This document shows, in pieces, positions 32,865 to 45,601 of a stretch of 64,000 nucleotides of DNA; within the stretch, counting starts at the first letter, position 1; each line of letters opens with the position of its first letter. A program made the position numbers and the translations under genes. Origin of the DNA: Rhipicephalus microplus (taxonomy: Eukaryota > Arthropoda > Arachnida > Ixodida > Ixodidae); NCBI RefSeq assembly GCF_043290135.1, contig NC_134710.1:139758332-139822331 (forward strand), given 5' to 3'. The notes beneath the pieces are model-generated. The model made no database searches. It had not been told where the DNA came from and saw nothing but the letters and a program-made list of their open reading frames with translations.

Positions 32865-33605
32865 GGAGGAGGAGAAGGTAAGTTTATTTACAGAAAGGCA
32901 GAGAGGTCGGCCTGAGCGATTGTTTGCTCTAGCCTGCTACTCTACACTGGGGGAAGGGAAAGGGGAAAAGAAAGATTAATGAATGACGATGGTGAGATAG
33001 AGCGGTGAGTATGTAGTGTTCTTTCTAGTTGAGACACATTTCATAGCCGCGCACATAGTCAAGTTGTTTCCAAAAAGGTTATAACTGCTCTTGTGACCGC
33101 AGTTGCACTGTTGGTGTCTGGCCAAGGGCCCAACATGGTCTCATCAGTTAATGACCTACTGCGATATAGTTCAGTAGAAGAAATCAGTGTTTGTCGTTCA
33201 CGTGCGTATGCTGGGCAGACACAAAATATGTGCTCAAGTGTTTCTGACACATCACAGTGTTCACAATTAGGACCGGTGTCACTGCGACTGATGATATGTG
33301 CGTAACGTCTGGTGTACGCTACATCAAGACGAATGCGGTGGATCATACTTGTGTGTTGCCGTTTCAATTTAGGGGGCATGCGGAACCTCATTTCCGGGTC
33401 CCATTTGTGAAGTCGCTGGTGTCGCCGTTCTGGTTTGGTCCAGTGCTGAAGTGTGTAGCTGTGCATCACGCAGCGAAGCAGGGCGTTTGTGTCAGCTCGT
33501 GAAAACGCAATGCGTACTTCAGGGGCACTGCTTAAGGCATTTTTAGCTTCAGCGTCTGCCTCTTCGTTTCCCATCACGGATATGTGTGAAAGGCTTGATT
33601 TCATC
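32865..33605 (-). pseudogene. LINE 3' portion with RNase H end and zinc region
   Basis: The minus-strand frame 33613-33059 begins inside an RNase H domain (SHISVMGNEEADAEAKNAL, the 'HxGxxGNExADxxA' motif). It continues through a linker with RFRMPPKLKRQHTSMIHRIR and ends with a zinc-knuckle-like CEHCDVSETLEHIFCVCPAY and a short tail. The 3' untranslated part runs down to about 32865 with a cctcctcctcat end. It is the end of an I- or R1-like LINE, cut off at its upstream side exactly where a plus-strand LINE begins. The RT is missing. Confidence 0.75.
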
Positions 33606-36470
33606 ATTTGCAACAGTACCCAGAAGTGTGAAGGGCAATTAACATGGGAGGTAGGAAGGCTGCAGTTGACGATAGATTACGCACTGACGTCACATAGGAT
33701 ATATGACAAGCTCAGGGGAACGCACATAGATGAAGGTGGCTCCAGAAGTCTGGGTAGTGATCACAAACGTATCAAGCTAAGTTTTGGAAGAGCAATGAAA
33801 GTGGGAAGGAGACAAGATGAGCAGCTACAGGAATATTTTTATTCAGAAAGGCAAATTGAAATAGCCACTAAACAAATTGAGAAAGTAATCACCGAGGATA
33901 ATAAAACAGTGTGGACATACACGAATCTAATTAGACTGTTTGAGCTAGAGCTTGCTAAAGCACGTGACAAGTCACCCTGGAAAAGACACAAACCCAAAAG
34001 TTGGTGGGATGAGAAAGTTAAGAGAGCCATAGCAAAACGTCAGGAAGCCTCTAGGGAACACAGACATGCTAAGCAGCGGAGTGAACCGACAGATGATGTT
34101 GAAAGAAAATGGGAAATCTTTCTAAGCTGTAGAAGGGATGCATCCCTCCTGATCAATGAAAAGATTAGAAGAAAGGGGGCTCAGTGGCTGGCAGAAGTAC
34201 ATAAAAAAGATAGAAAGGCAGCTGCGAAATTGTGGAACCATCTAAACTCCCTAAGAAATGAGACGAGCCTAGAGCAGAGGTTTATAACTACAGCTCAAGG
34301 TGCTAGGCTAGAAGGGGACGAAGCTATTGAATATATAAGAACAAGGGCGACAGAAAAGTTTCAACAAAGAAGTGCTTTATGCACCACAATAGACAAGGAT
34401 GGATCAAGTGGCGCAATGCCTCCATTTTCACAACGAGAGTGGGAAAGGGCTGAGAAAAGGGGTCCTAGTAGTACATCAACAGGCCCAGATGGGATTCCAA
34501 TTATGCTGATAAAGACATTAGGTTCGAAGTCTAAGCAGGCTTTGAGAGAGGCAGTGAACAAAATAATAATCGATGGAGAAGTTCCCAATGGATGGAAACT
34601 TAGCAGGATGAACATGATCTATAAAGGAAAGGGGGACAAAGCTGACATAAACAACTACCGTCCTATAACAGTGACATCAGTGATCTACAGGCTGGCAATG
34701 CAGATTTTAAAGGAAAGACTGCAGGCATGGATAGAGGATGAGGGAGTGCTGGGGGAACTACAGAATGGGTTTCGGAAACACAGGAGGTTGGAAGACAATC
34801 TGTTCTCACTGACGCAGTGCATCGAAATAGCAGAAAAAGAACGCAGGCTCCTATGGCTAGCATTTTTGGATATCAAGGGAGCGTACGATAGATAGCGTGG
34901 TTCAAGAGGAATTGTGGGGAATACTGGACACACTAGGCGTGGAAGATGTAGTCACTAATCTTTTAAAGGATATCTATAAAGGTAACAAGGTAGTTATAAA
35001 GTGGAAAAAACAGGTATCCAAGCCTGCAGAGGTAAAACGGGGGCTTAGGCAGGGGTGTCCCCTGTCACCCTTATTATTCATGATGTACCTACAAGGATTA
35101 GAGGCCAAATTAGAGGGAAGTGGACTGGACTTCAGCCTTTCTTTCGTCAAACAAGGAAAACTCATTGAACAGGCACTACCAGCATTGATGTACGCAGATG
35201 ATATAGTGCTAATGGCCGACAGCAAGGAAGATTTGAAGAGATTGGTGGACATCTGCGGTACTGAGGGAGATAGGTTAGATTTCAAAATCAGTAGGGAAAA
35301 ATCAGCAGTCATGATTTTTATTGACAATGAAGGTAGTGAGCTTAGAATACAGGAGGTCACGCTAGAGATAACAGATAAATACAAATATCTGGGCGTATGG
35401 AAAAGCAATGGGGCCGAGTACGTAACGGAACACGAAACACACGTGACGACTAAAGGTAACAGGAACGCAGCAGTAATGAAAAACAGGGCACGGTGGAATT
35501 ACAATAGGTATGATGTTGTGAGAGGAATATGGAAAGGGGTCATGGCTCCTGGTCCGACGTTCGGCAATGCAGTCTTGTGCATGAGATTAGAAGTTCAAGC
35601 AAAATTAGAAATTAAGCAACGTGGAATAGGTAGGCTTGCCTTAGGAGCTCACGGGAATACACCAAATCAGGGAGTACAAGGTGATATAGAATGGACATCA
35701 TTTGAGGGCAGGGAAGCTAGCAGCAAGGTAAAATTTGAGAAGCGATTGAGAGAAATAGGGGAGGAGCGTTGGGCAAGGAAGGTTTTCAGCTACTTGTACA
35801 TGAAGAATGTCGATACAAAATAGAGGAAGCGAACCAGAAAATTGACTGGTAAATACTTAGAAAACAGCAGGGGGTCAAACCAAAAAGAATTATCGGTTAA
35901 GAAGAAGGTGAAGGAGGCTGGGACCGACATGTGGAGAATTGGCATGATTAAGATGTCCACACTAGAGATATATCAAACTTTTAAGCAGGAAATTGCCAAG
36001 GAAAGGATCTATGATAATACTCGGGGTAGTTCTCTACTGTTTGAGGCCAGGACGGGAGTATTGTGAACCAAGACTTATCGGGCCAAACACGAAGGAGTAG
36101 ACACGGTATGCAGTGCGTGTGGAGAGGAAGAAGAAACTGCCGAACACTTGATAATGTTCTGTAAAGGGATTCACCCTATAGTTCAGGATGATGGCGCAGA
36201 GTTCTTCAAAGCACTGGGGTTTAGGGACAGGGAGGGCAAAATAGACTAAGCGGGTAGAATTAACTAGAAGGAGGTTATCTGATTGGTGGCTAAAGTCAAG
36301 GCATGAATGAAAATTAAACCCTTCAGTGCAAAGTACGAATCCTCAACGTCACTATTTAAAGGGGGAAAAAAAATCTAGTTTTATGGTTCATTAAGTATTA
36401 CGGCTTGGTGGCACTAGCCACCGCCCGATCTAAAGGGTACAGCTATATCCATCCATCCATCCATCTATCC
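33606..36470 (+). pseudogene. non-LTR LINE with (ATCC)n tail: partial endonuclease, RT, C-terminal zinc region
   Basis: The copy starts in the C-terminal part of an AP-type endonuclease (TIDYALTSHRIYD ... SLGSDHKRIKLSF, about 33665-33790). RT follows with TGPDGIPIMLI, NNYRPITVTSVIYRL, LQNGFRKHRRLEDNLF, FLDIKGAYD, KRGLRQGCPLSPLLFMMYL (about 35030-35090) and catalytic YADD (about 35190). The C-terminal part ends with the CxxC...HLIMFC zinc block (about 36110-36160) and a (ATCC)n tail at 36448-36470. Breaks: a 4-base ATAG duplication right after the GAYD motif (34888-34895), TGG to TAG at 35821-35823, CGA to TGA at 36064-36066, and a 2-base loss near 36246. Clade not assigned; CR1/L2/Jockey-like. 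Confidence 0.85.
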
Positions 36471-38722
36471 AGCTTGTCATTTTTGGAGCTCTCTCAAACG
36501 AGCTGAAACTGGTCAATAATGAGGGGCATTAATTATTTATTACATGCTGCAGCAAACGATGTGCCATGTTATGAATACCAGGCCCCCAGCAATACATAGC
36601 AGAAAAGAAACGCGAGGTTAAAGTTTTTGTGGCAGTGCCCCTTTAAGGCCAGATCAGAATACCTCAGAATGCGAAGCTACGAAAAATTTTCCAATGAGGC
36701 CAAATCACGCCTAATATGTGGAAAGGGACCAGTTGAATGACAAGATATCAAACCAATAGCCACAAAAAAAGTAAGTCTGCCTGAGATGTTGGAATTCAAA
36801 GACAGTTTGTTAACATATGTGTATCTACTGTAAAGACAAGGGAAGGCTGAAAGATAGGTGGCGTAAAACTACGGGGAGTAAGAAAACTCATTAGTAGCAT
36901 AATCTGTAGAAATCAAGAAGGCTAAAAAAGAGCTAGGTGGCACTTGTTGCCACCCCAATTCAAAGGGAATGCTCCCTTCGGTCCATCCACAAAAAGGAGA
37001 AGAAATGGATGGCTAAACTTGAAAGTGTGGACACATAATAGAATGGAGGAAGAGGTCAAGTAAATTGGCAAACAAGTATATGGTAGTACTTGAATGCATA
37101 AATAGGCAACCAGGATCAAGAGAAACATACAGATTAACAAATACAACGAAAAAGAAATGAGGAGAAATATCTAAGAAATGTCAAAGCACAGGGCTTTGCT
37201 CTAAGAGATGCAAGCTGGCTGCCAGAGAGAAAGAAAATACTGGAGAAAACAGTCGCAACAACACACAACAAGATAAATGCATAGAGATTCAGAGCAAGCA
37301 GAAGCATTGGGGTTTTGAAACAACTTGCAGATTTACCGTACGCAAATATGGGAAGGCAGCACAGTAGCACTCCTCCTTTTCAACTATTTCCAACTAGTGC
37401 TTTTGCCACTCCCTGTTCTGAAGAAGTCCGTCCCCCGAATGACAGGTGTCTCGTTAACAATGCGTAGACTGACAGGCAACAGTGAGGCTTCACCGCCCCA
37501 CATTTATTTTTGAGAAAGATTTTGTTTTGTTGGGTCGCTTTTACCGGCAATTAGCCGACGACCGGGAAAGGAGGAGCGTTAGGTTAACACTGTACTGCAT
37601 ATGCGCACCATATTACTGTAGCTTGCTAGAAGACCCTATTAACTTTTCAAGAGTCAAGTCGAAATCGCTAAATGAGTATGTGTGGAAAAAAAGATATAGA
37701 CATTGACAGGACCAAAGTATAGACAGGCAAAGGTAACATCACAATATAAAAATACTAGGCACAAATTCCGAAAAGATCAGAAAGAGATAGCCCAAAACTC
37801 TCGGCTGAAATATGTGGCACAAAGTCAGGCATCCAGCATGATTTGTATTATTGTCTTGAATTGGGCTAGTTGGTACACATTGATTTTAGATGGAGAAACA
37901 GCGCTGTTTCTTCATTCAAGACCAGTATGATCTATACGACAATATTAGCCATCTTGAACATGAAGAAAAAGATCCTCGAATTTCCACGAAGTGAATCGTG
38001 ATGAGTAGGTGAGGCTTTGGATATTGTATTGGTGAGTAACCGTACGTTACCCGTGCAATGCCCCATATAATGTTATCTGAGTGACATAAAGTGTATACAG
38101 GAATGCAAGTTCATTTTGTCTTCCAGTCATCTAAGGCAACTCAAAAAAGACTTTAAAAATTGCTGGAGTGGAAGATATGCCTCGAAAGTAAATCCAAGAG
38201 ACCGCTGTCTTACTGGAGGCAAGATGCCATTTTAATTAGGGTAATTTGTTGGGACATATATGCTCAACATGTGCCTTGGTGTTACAGGTTTCCTTGAGAA
38301 GCTTCAACATCTTGTCACATTTTAGTAGAGATCAACTCAATACTCTTCTCAATAGGTTATTTTCTCTGGGAACAGTGATCTTGAATTTTATTGTAAAACC
38401 TTTTTTTGTGTCTCGCATATGTTTCAACTACAGCAACAGTCCTAATTCATGACTACAATAGAAGACAAGGCTAGGTCCTAAAAAGCTTCAGCCCTAAAAT
38501 TAGAATTTGCTTCCTATTCTCAACTACCGCGTCACCCATTTTTATTACTGGGCAAGATGGTGGAAATTCACATTGGTGGAAATGTCAGCCATGTGCCTCA
38601 TCGGACAGATGAGACACATGGTTGTGCTGTTGATAAGTTGTTGATTAAAAATAAATGAAATCAATTATGTACAGCTGATGGTTTCGATGATATTGCAGTC
38701 AACAAAACTTACTAAACAGAGT
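36471..38722. other. no gene recognised; possible very old LINE traces
   Basis: Broken frames around 36820-37350 (for example RDASWLPERKK-like and KTVATTHNKINA) hint at an old ORF with many stops, but I cannot place it. The rest is AT-rich. A phrase gaattgggctagttggtac at 37859 recurs in part at about 21630. Confidence 0.35.
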
Positions 38723-40681
38723 CTAAACAGTGTTCCCAAACAAGCTCCTAACAGCTTCTAAAGGCAACACGATGTCACAAACTTTGTCAGAAAACTGAGC
38801 AGTTTGTTGAACACAGTGGTCTTGCAACAAATATGACAGCGCTGCAGCTGCTGACCACGACTCTACGGGGGGACCGTTGATCTGTATGTTTCGCACATCT
38901 TCACTCTGCTCGCCCTCCAAGAGGAGCTGGGTGCAATTTTGAAGGACCTTAGATGCTGGACACAGAAGCGTTACCGCACTCAGCAGTGTCACCATGCCAG
39001 GATACAAGCTTTTGAAAGAGGACACCATTCTCACGGCAAGGGCATCGAAGTTGTCTCTCAGCTGCGTCACGAATGAATTATGTACGGTTCGCTTGTATGA
39101 TCCCCATTCTTGGAACACGTCTACACTGTCCAGCAGTGAGTAGCGATACTCCCGTGCCAACACCTTTATAGAGTCGAAACCGAAGTCATCCAACTGACAT
39201 GAGTCTACCGGCCACACCTTAGGGTCCAAAATGCTAAACTTGCTAATGGATGGGGTGGTTTGGCGCACAATATCATCTAGGATCTCAGCCATGAGGCTGC
39301 ACACCTTGTTCATAGTGGCTGTGAATAGTGCCTCGTCCAGATCACAACTGATGTCAACCCCACGGTAGCGCCCACAGCTCTGTCGCAGTTCCTCAAGCAG
39401 CTCTTCAACACGAACGCCACCAGTGGAAGTGTGATGCCGAAGCGTACTTGAGGCACCCTGTAACTCATTGAGTACTTGGTAAGCAGGAATGCCCAGAGCC
39501 ACCACTCGGCTTGTCCATTCATGTAGACTTCGGAAAAGTTCTATGTAAAATGCCAGGTTCACAATGAATGTCGTCGACTTGAGGGTGGCTAAAATGAAAG
39601 AAATTACCTGACGGTCATCTTCCACGAGTGAGTCCACTAAAACTTTGTTCAGTTTGGTCACAATGTCCAACCAGTGATTATGCAGTGTAACCAGCGTCTT
39701 GTAGTTGAAAAACGTGCTCGTGGACGACTCTGGGCCTTGAAACATTGCATCTCCCAGGTTGAGGTCATCAGCTAGAGCCAGGTTCTTCAGCATGTTGCAC
39801 AGGTTGGCTATAATGGCTACCTGAGGATCGTCCAGCATCGACTTCTGTAGTGCATGACCGAGCACAGATTCTAACTTGTAGATGACACAGTGAAACTCGA
39901 GCAGCGCATTAGTGCGGTCTTTTTTTGCATTTAATAAGGCCTCAATCTCGTCCATATGAAAGCAATCTCTGTCAACAGTTGCTGCTACCAGCCGACAAGA
40001 ATCTGATACACCCAATTTGTGCAACCTCATATTAAGTACATCAGCAAAGCTTGAAGCCATACCTTGCTTAAAAGAAACAAGGTATTTGATAACTAGCTGG
40101 TTGTTCTTTACAAAGGTAATAAATGCAGCATCCTCGAATTCTCCACATCTAACAAAGGCTAACCCATACAGGCCAGCATCGTTAATGTCTTTTCCCAGAG
40201 CCTGCAGTAGACACTTGTCAATAGCTGCACCAATTTCAGACACAATGCTGTGTGCATTTTCCTGACAGAATGAAACAACATCCTCGGGCTGTTTATTGAG
40301 GCCCACAACCACAGGGAGGTCACTGGCAGGACTGTTTGCCTTGAGAACTTGATAGGTACACTGGAACAAGCAAGTCAGGTTGACCTTTGAACAGGTTCCG
40401 ATGAACTGCATGTTGATGTCCGCACTCTCAGTTGGGTCAAAGCTTCTGGGATATTCCAAAAAATGTCCTGCAACATGCGGAATATGAGCAAGAATTAGAT
40501 GGAGGTGAAAATTGGACAAATTAAATAAACAAAAGCAGTGTGACGATGCTCCCAAGAATAATTTGTGATAGGGTGAATGGAGTACTGGGGTGGATCCAGT
40601 AATTACCTCTTTTAAGTGCATGGTAAACAAGCCAATGCACCGGCCAGCTTGGACTGCACCATCCACAGTGTACAAGGACAT
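38723..40681 (-). CDS. hAT-transposase-like protein, candidate domesticated host gene
   Basis: A 652-codon minus-strand frame, unbroken. Probably only the part from about 40467 down to the stop is this exon: a good acceptor (polypyrimidine, then ttgcag) precedes it and a donor-like GAG|GTAATT lies at about 40607, implying a 139-bp intron and an upstream exon read in another frame. Towards the C-terminus it resembles hAT-derived proteins of the ZNF862/C17orf113 kind: FSILDPKVWPVD, FGFDSIKVLAREY, FQEWGSYKRTV and SLYPGMVTLLSAVTLLCPASK, the last in the place of the hAT dimerisation motif but without its STxERxFS core. In the middle, ATVDRDCFHMDEIEALLN and EFHCVIYKLE correspond to the transposase DGAxxM and HCxAHRL blocks, altered. 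Loss of catalytic signatures with an intact frame suggests exaptation; no flanking TIRs were seen. The alternative is a recent transposon copy. Confidence 0.55.
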   Translation of the reverse strand: MSLYTVDGAVQAGRCIGLFTMHLKEVITGSTPVLHSPYHKLFLGASSHCFCLFNLSNFHLHLILAHIPHVAGHFLEYPRSFDPTESADINMQFIGTCSKVNLTCLFQCTYQVLKANSPASDLPVVVGLNKQPEDVVSFCQENAHSIVSEIGAAIDKCLLQALGKDINDAGLYGLAFVRCGEFEDAAFITFVKNNQLVIKYLVSFKQGMASSFADVLNMRLHKLGVSDSCRLVAATVDRDCFHMDEIEALLNAKKDRTNALLEFHCVIYKLESVLGHALQKSMLDDPQVAIIANLCNMLKNLALADDLNLGDAMFQGPESSTSTFFNYKTLVTLHNHWLDIVTKLNKVLVDSLVEDDRQVISFILATLKSTTFIVNLAFYIELFRSLHEWTSRVVALGIPAYQVLNELQGASSTLRHHTSTGGVRVEELLEELRQSCGRYRGVDISCDLDEALFTATMNKVCSLMAEILDDIVRQTTPSISKFSILDPKVWPVDSCQLDDFGFDSIKVLAREYRYSLLDSVDVFQEWGSYKRTVHNSFVTQLRDNFDALAVRMVSSFKSLYPGMVTLLSAVTLLCPASKVLQNCTQLLLEGEQSEDVRNIQINGPPVESWSAAAALSYLLQDHCVQQTAQFSDKVCDIVLPLEAVRSLFGNTV

Positions 40682-43600
40682 ACTCCCAAACCTGCATTGT
40701 CCAACTCAATATTAAGCTCCTAACAGCTCCCTAGAAATGGGTTGACTCGTGCATGGCACAGTTATGACAGCCAACTGCCGGGCAGAGCCAAGCCGATATA
40801 TCCACATCTGGTCAGACAGAGTCTGCATGTGTCAGGTTTGAGAAAGTGCGAAAGCCATGCTGAATCAGTAATCAGCACTATTGAAAAAATATCTTTTCAC
40901 ATTATTAAGTTGAAAATGAGCCATTTGCTTACAAAATTTTTCACTCATTACCAGTTTCATTGTAGAAGTTTACCGTGACAAGGAAAGTGAAAAATATTGT
41001 GCAGCGGAATATTCAGTTTTCCCATTCTTGAAGGTATGCAATAGTACGCCGCTTCAGTTATCACCAGCAATATTTTAAGCTGCACATTGTACTAAGCATT
41101 GGCAACACCGCCACTGCTTTGACATAGCTCAGGAACCCCGTGTGATGTTCCACAAGTAATGCAAGCACTGTCATTGTCTAAGAAAATTTGCAGGCTGTGG
41201 CAATGTAGGCATGGGCGTTTCGAAGTGACATTAAAATTGGTACACAACTAACAATTATAATATTAGTTATGTAAGTTAGGGCATGGGTAATCCCTATTAA
41301 GTTTCAGGATTACCAGACACATGCTACCAATTACAGTAAAAGTCCATCGGCAATATTCATTGTGCACGGAGTTAAATTGACTTCATTTTCTATGCACTTA
41401 CACAGGACAGCATAAAAATTCTGTATGTGTGTGGCTGCCATCAGCAACAGTATACAATGAAAATGAAGCAAAGCTTATGTGTACAATCACTAGCATAACA
41501 CAAATTTGAGCATGAGTAACAGCACTGAAAGTATTAAAACAACACAATGAAGTTTGCATTCAAAAGTAAAATAAGACTAAACTTATTTTGTCTCAAATTA
41601 CAGCAAGCAACATTCCTGATTGCTTTAAGTTCATAGTGAAATCAGTCTTATCCGACGTGACTGTGCCCACACCAGCCAGAAAGCTTGGCTTCTACAGGGC
41701 TTTTGTGGAATCCATGAAACAAAATGTGATACACATCAATTGTGTTTTGAGTCTTTGTTGGCTGACAAAGGTTACTGATACCTAATGTTAACCAGTTATT
41801 GCGATGTCATAGCATACCAACCAACAAAGGATATCGCAATGTCTCATGATGCTGCTCAACACCTTTGGCACAATCCCAAATAGATGCAGCGAAGTGACAT
41901 CACAGGAAACAGATGCAGTGTAAACCTCTCTGGTGCTATTGCACCAGTGTCTCTGGTATGAAGATGAGATCTATCGCATGTGCATGCATCTGAATGCATC
42001 TGTACACCAACTATAATAGCTCACTGAAAATATTAAATATAGTCATATTCGAAGGTAATCTTGAAAACATCAATCAAGTGCTTGCAAAAAAGGGCCAGAA
42101 AGAATGCAAGAATGAAAGACACGAAGATGCTGAACACTGATATTCAAGTTATCTCCCCATAATATAGTGTGTTATACTGAGTACCAGATGAGCATTTCTC
42201 AGTAATAAAAGATTACATGTACAACGGGAATGAAAATGGGAATGCTACAGGAATGTACATCGTGACAGGAATGTAAAAAAACAGCCTCACGTGTCATGGG
42301 AATACTTTTATAAAGAAGGCCCAAATACAAAAAAAGAAACAATGAAAGCTGCAACATCCAAAAAACATTACTGCATGGAGGCTAATACAAAACAAAGACC
42401 AGACGTGCGGCAATATTTTTACTTGTATTTCGTTCAGGTGTTTCCGTGCCATTAAATGCAAACACTTTTGAAACAACACCTCACCAAGCTAACTTGTGAC
42501 AATGTTTCTCTTTAGTGGCCCTTCAACAGTTCTATCATGTCTAGGCTGTGGTATCTCAAACTTCTTGTAGCTTTTACGCATATGGCTTTTTAAACACTAT
42601 AGTGTACACAGTGTGCTATTTATCATTATGTGCCCTAATCTAAATATTTCTGGACTTTTTGACAGTTCTTTCATTAGGCACAAATTATTTTTCAGCATAC
42701 AGCACACAGTGAACTGCCATCCTTCACAGGTATTGGAGCATGGTTCTATCAGCACACTACTCCAGCTAAACTTTATTGAAAAACTACCCCTAAGAAAGTT
42801 ATACCGCTTGTCCATGAACTAAAGTATATCGATGCAACAAGCTGCAGCACATACATACCAGAGGCAGTTCCTTGAGAAGCAACAAAGGGGTTTTCAGCCA
42901 TCCTGCAAGAACTGTAATGGGCCAATTTTCTCTACTCGCAACAGATCTGAGACTGCAATACCAAAGATGTCAGAGAAAAAACAACAACAATAAGGTGATG
43001 AAGAAACACACAGCTAAAAACATTCACAATGTAGATTCACTAAAAAAAGGGGGTTGATTAGTCAAGCATTAAGAATAAGCATATACCAGATCAACTAGCC
43101 CCTAGTTTCCTCATTTTCATATTGGCATATCATGTGTAGTTGTGTTCAAGCTATACACACATATGCACCAAGTGTTTCAAGAAAGGTGTCTAAAGTCCTC
43201 AAAAATCAGGTAAATGCAATATATGTTTCATTCCTTCACAATTACTTCTTCCGTAGTCACAGGAACCTTAAATGACGATGCCCAATTTTCATCATAATTC
43301 GGGCATGTGGGTTAATCCTTGTGTATTAGCGGATAGGCTGATAAAAAAGCACTTGATTTATAGTTAAATATTTTTATAAATAAGCGAGCAGCCTTAGAAT
43401 CGGGTACCACTGGCACACTCGCAAGTCATGACGCAACAAGCATCTAGCTGTGTGAGCATCCACATTCAGGCGGACGATATTTCTCTGTGGCCAGCTGTGC
43501 ATGAAATCAATATATTTTAGCTTTCTTCAGCTTGGCACTGAAATCGAATTATTTGCAGAGGCTGAAACTATGGTAGAAGATGATGGCTACACTTCTTGCT

Positions 43601-44550
43601 GCACATAACAACGTTTGCCATGGCAAATGGCGATCGCCGGCGGTGGGCGGAGTTTACAGCCGGTGGCTTCCAGAGCTTTGCATCTAAATATTCTCTTAAA
43701 GAAAGCGACAACTGTCCAGAACATGAAATGAGATGACTGCACGGATGGAAAGATTGTCTCTCGCAGCGACTCAAACCAATCCTGTTTTTTTTTTTTTCGT
43801 GAAAAGTGGAGTTATATTTTTATTTCTTCATAGAAATTCGCAGAAATAGAGTTACTGTATATGCTACCTTTAGGTAGCAGAGTTGCGCCACTGTTTTCCG
43901 GGCGCCGCTCGCTCCGCCTACAGGAGTACAGCGCCCCTATTCGCCGAGTGCCATCACGTACTCATAGGTGGTTCATTTGCACTGCGGAGAAGCCAACGCT
44001 ACGCAGATTCCGGGCAGATCAAGCGGGGTTGGCAACTGCTGTTGTCATTCTCGCCGCACTTCTTCGGTAATGTAGCCATGCTGCCTGTTGGTCTCGAGAA
44101 ATGCGGCAGCAAATGCATTCTGTGTTGAATTGTACTACGTAGAACCCATGCAACTAGACGTGGGTGCAGCGGGTGTTACTATAGAAAGATTAGTGTTCAG
44201 TCGGAAGGAATAAACGTTTGGCCATGTTGTCGTCGGCAGGATTTTCTCTTGGGGGTGCAAACCATTGTTGCGTTGCAGCTTTGGGAGAGCGATAGCACTG
44301 GTCTAGCTTAGGTGAGGGCAAGTGCTGCTGTGGCTTGAGGGGGGCAAGGGCTTCTTTTCCACTTCTCTGCTGACGCCCCCCCATGCGCTTGGATTTTTTA
44401 AAATCTGCCCACGGCACTGCAAAACTTGCTCTATTTATATTAACCACAGATGTAGTAGTGAATACATTATACATGCAGAGTTGGGCAGCATATGTGTTAG
44501 CTGCATACGTCCAAATTAGTCTAGGAGTTAAAACGCTAAAAATAAAGGGC
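40682..44550. other. no gene recognised; possible 5' region of the minus-strand gene
   Basis: Mostly AT-rich DNA with short frames. A GC-richer patch at about 43870-44100 could be a promoter or first-exon area, but nothing in it is diagnostic. Confidence 0.35.
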
Positions 44551-44738
44551 GAGTTTGAGGGGAGATGCAGGTCAAAAAACGTGAGTTTTTTTCAAAACTA
44601 CCGATTTTTTATTTTTACCTGTTTTGACAAGAATAGTACCTCTACTGTTATGAAAAAAATATACAGGTCGAGACTTAACTAGAAATGCTTTAAAATTGAA
44701 TCTAAAGAGCACAAGGTGCCTGTTAAAAAGTCCAAAGT

Positions 44739-45601
44739 GTGCAGTCTTCGAGCACCTTGCCGCCGATAATGCGCCGCCGCTCGCCATTGTTGATCACATT
44801 AGCCGAAGAGTCGAGTCTCACTCTTCAAGCCACAACAGTTTCCCTCGCTGATGCGGTGCAAGAAATAATAAAAAGAAGCACGCTTCTGCGCGTTTCTCAA
44901 GCGCCGCGACTGGCTTGTCCCGTGGTATGGATTGGAGACCTCCATAGGCCGTTGCGCGCCTGTATGTGCTGTGAAGCCTACTTGCGGGGTCCATGTCTTG
45001 TAGAGCAGCGCAGCTGAACAATTCTTGTCTCGTGTATTTATCTTCGTTATGAATGAAAAAAGCCATTGCTTGTGTGTGAAAGCCGTCATGGCAGCGCACT
45101 CTGAAGGAATAGGCTACGAGCAGCTGGTCCAATTTGCGGCAGTAGTTGGCTTGCAAAAACCAATGCATCAAAAGTCATTCACACCCGTCAGCCGGAAAGT
45201 TCGTGATGCGGCAATGGATGACGTCAGTACCAATCTTGCGAGGTCACAAGAGCTCGCAGTGGGAGAACTTGGTAGGGACGACATTGACATTATGTACGAC
45301 AGTATGTGGCACAAACATGGCCGCAAAATGGCATGACACTGGACTTAGTTTGTATTTCGCAGTTCTGACGAACTTCTTCCTAGCTTGCAGTTGGCACAAG
45401 GCTCTGCCAGATGGAGCGGAAGTTTGGCAAGCGTTTCATGGCCCTGTCTGTGAGCGAAATGTCTGTGAGGAGTCGGCTCGGAAAAGCAGAGAAGGACAAA
45501 CTCATTGGGGCTGGTGTATTTTAGTCGCAGTGGCCACTACAAGAAGGATTGTTCTTTTTGATGTACAAATTTCGTCAGATTTAATGATAATCTTTCACTA
45601 A
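44739..45601 (+). pseudogene. Mutator-like transposase remnant
   Basis: Pieces in different frames give CVKAVMAAHSEGIGYEQLVQFAAVVGLQKPMHQKSF (about 45070-45180), IDIMYDSMWHKHGRK (about 45285-45330, in the place of the DVxxDGTWxKRG block with its catalytic Asp) and GLSLYFAVLTNFFLACSWHK followed by AFHGPVCERN (about 45347-45455). These match in order the Mutator-like transposase domain found in many arthropod and cnidarian elements. An upstream piece has a CxxC pair (ACMCCEAY, about 44960). There are stops and frame changes, so the gene is dead, and the C-terminal half of the transposase is absent. Family assignment is from memory of these motifs. Confidence 0.65.

Noticed and set aside
34897..35823. 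Separate 309-aa RT gene
   Set aside because: It is the continuation of the LINE ORF after a 4-base duplication, not an independent gene.
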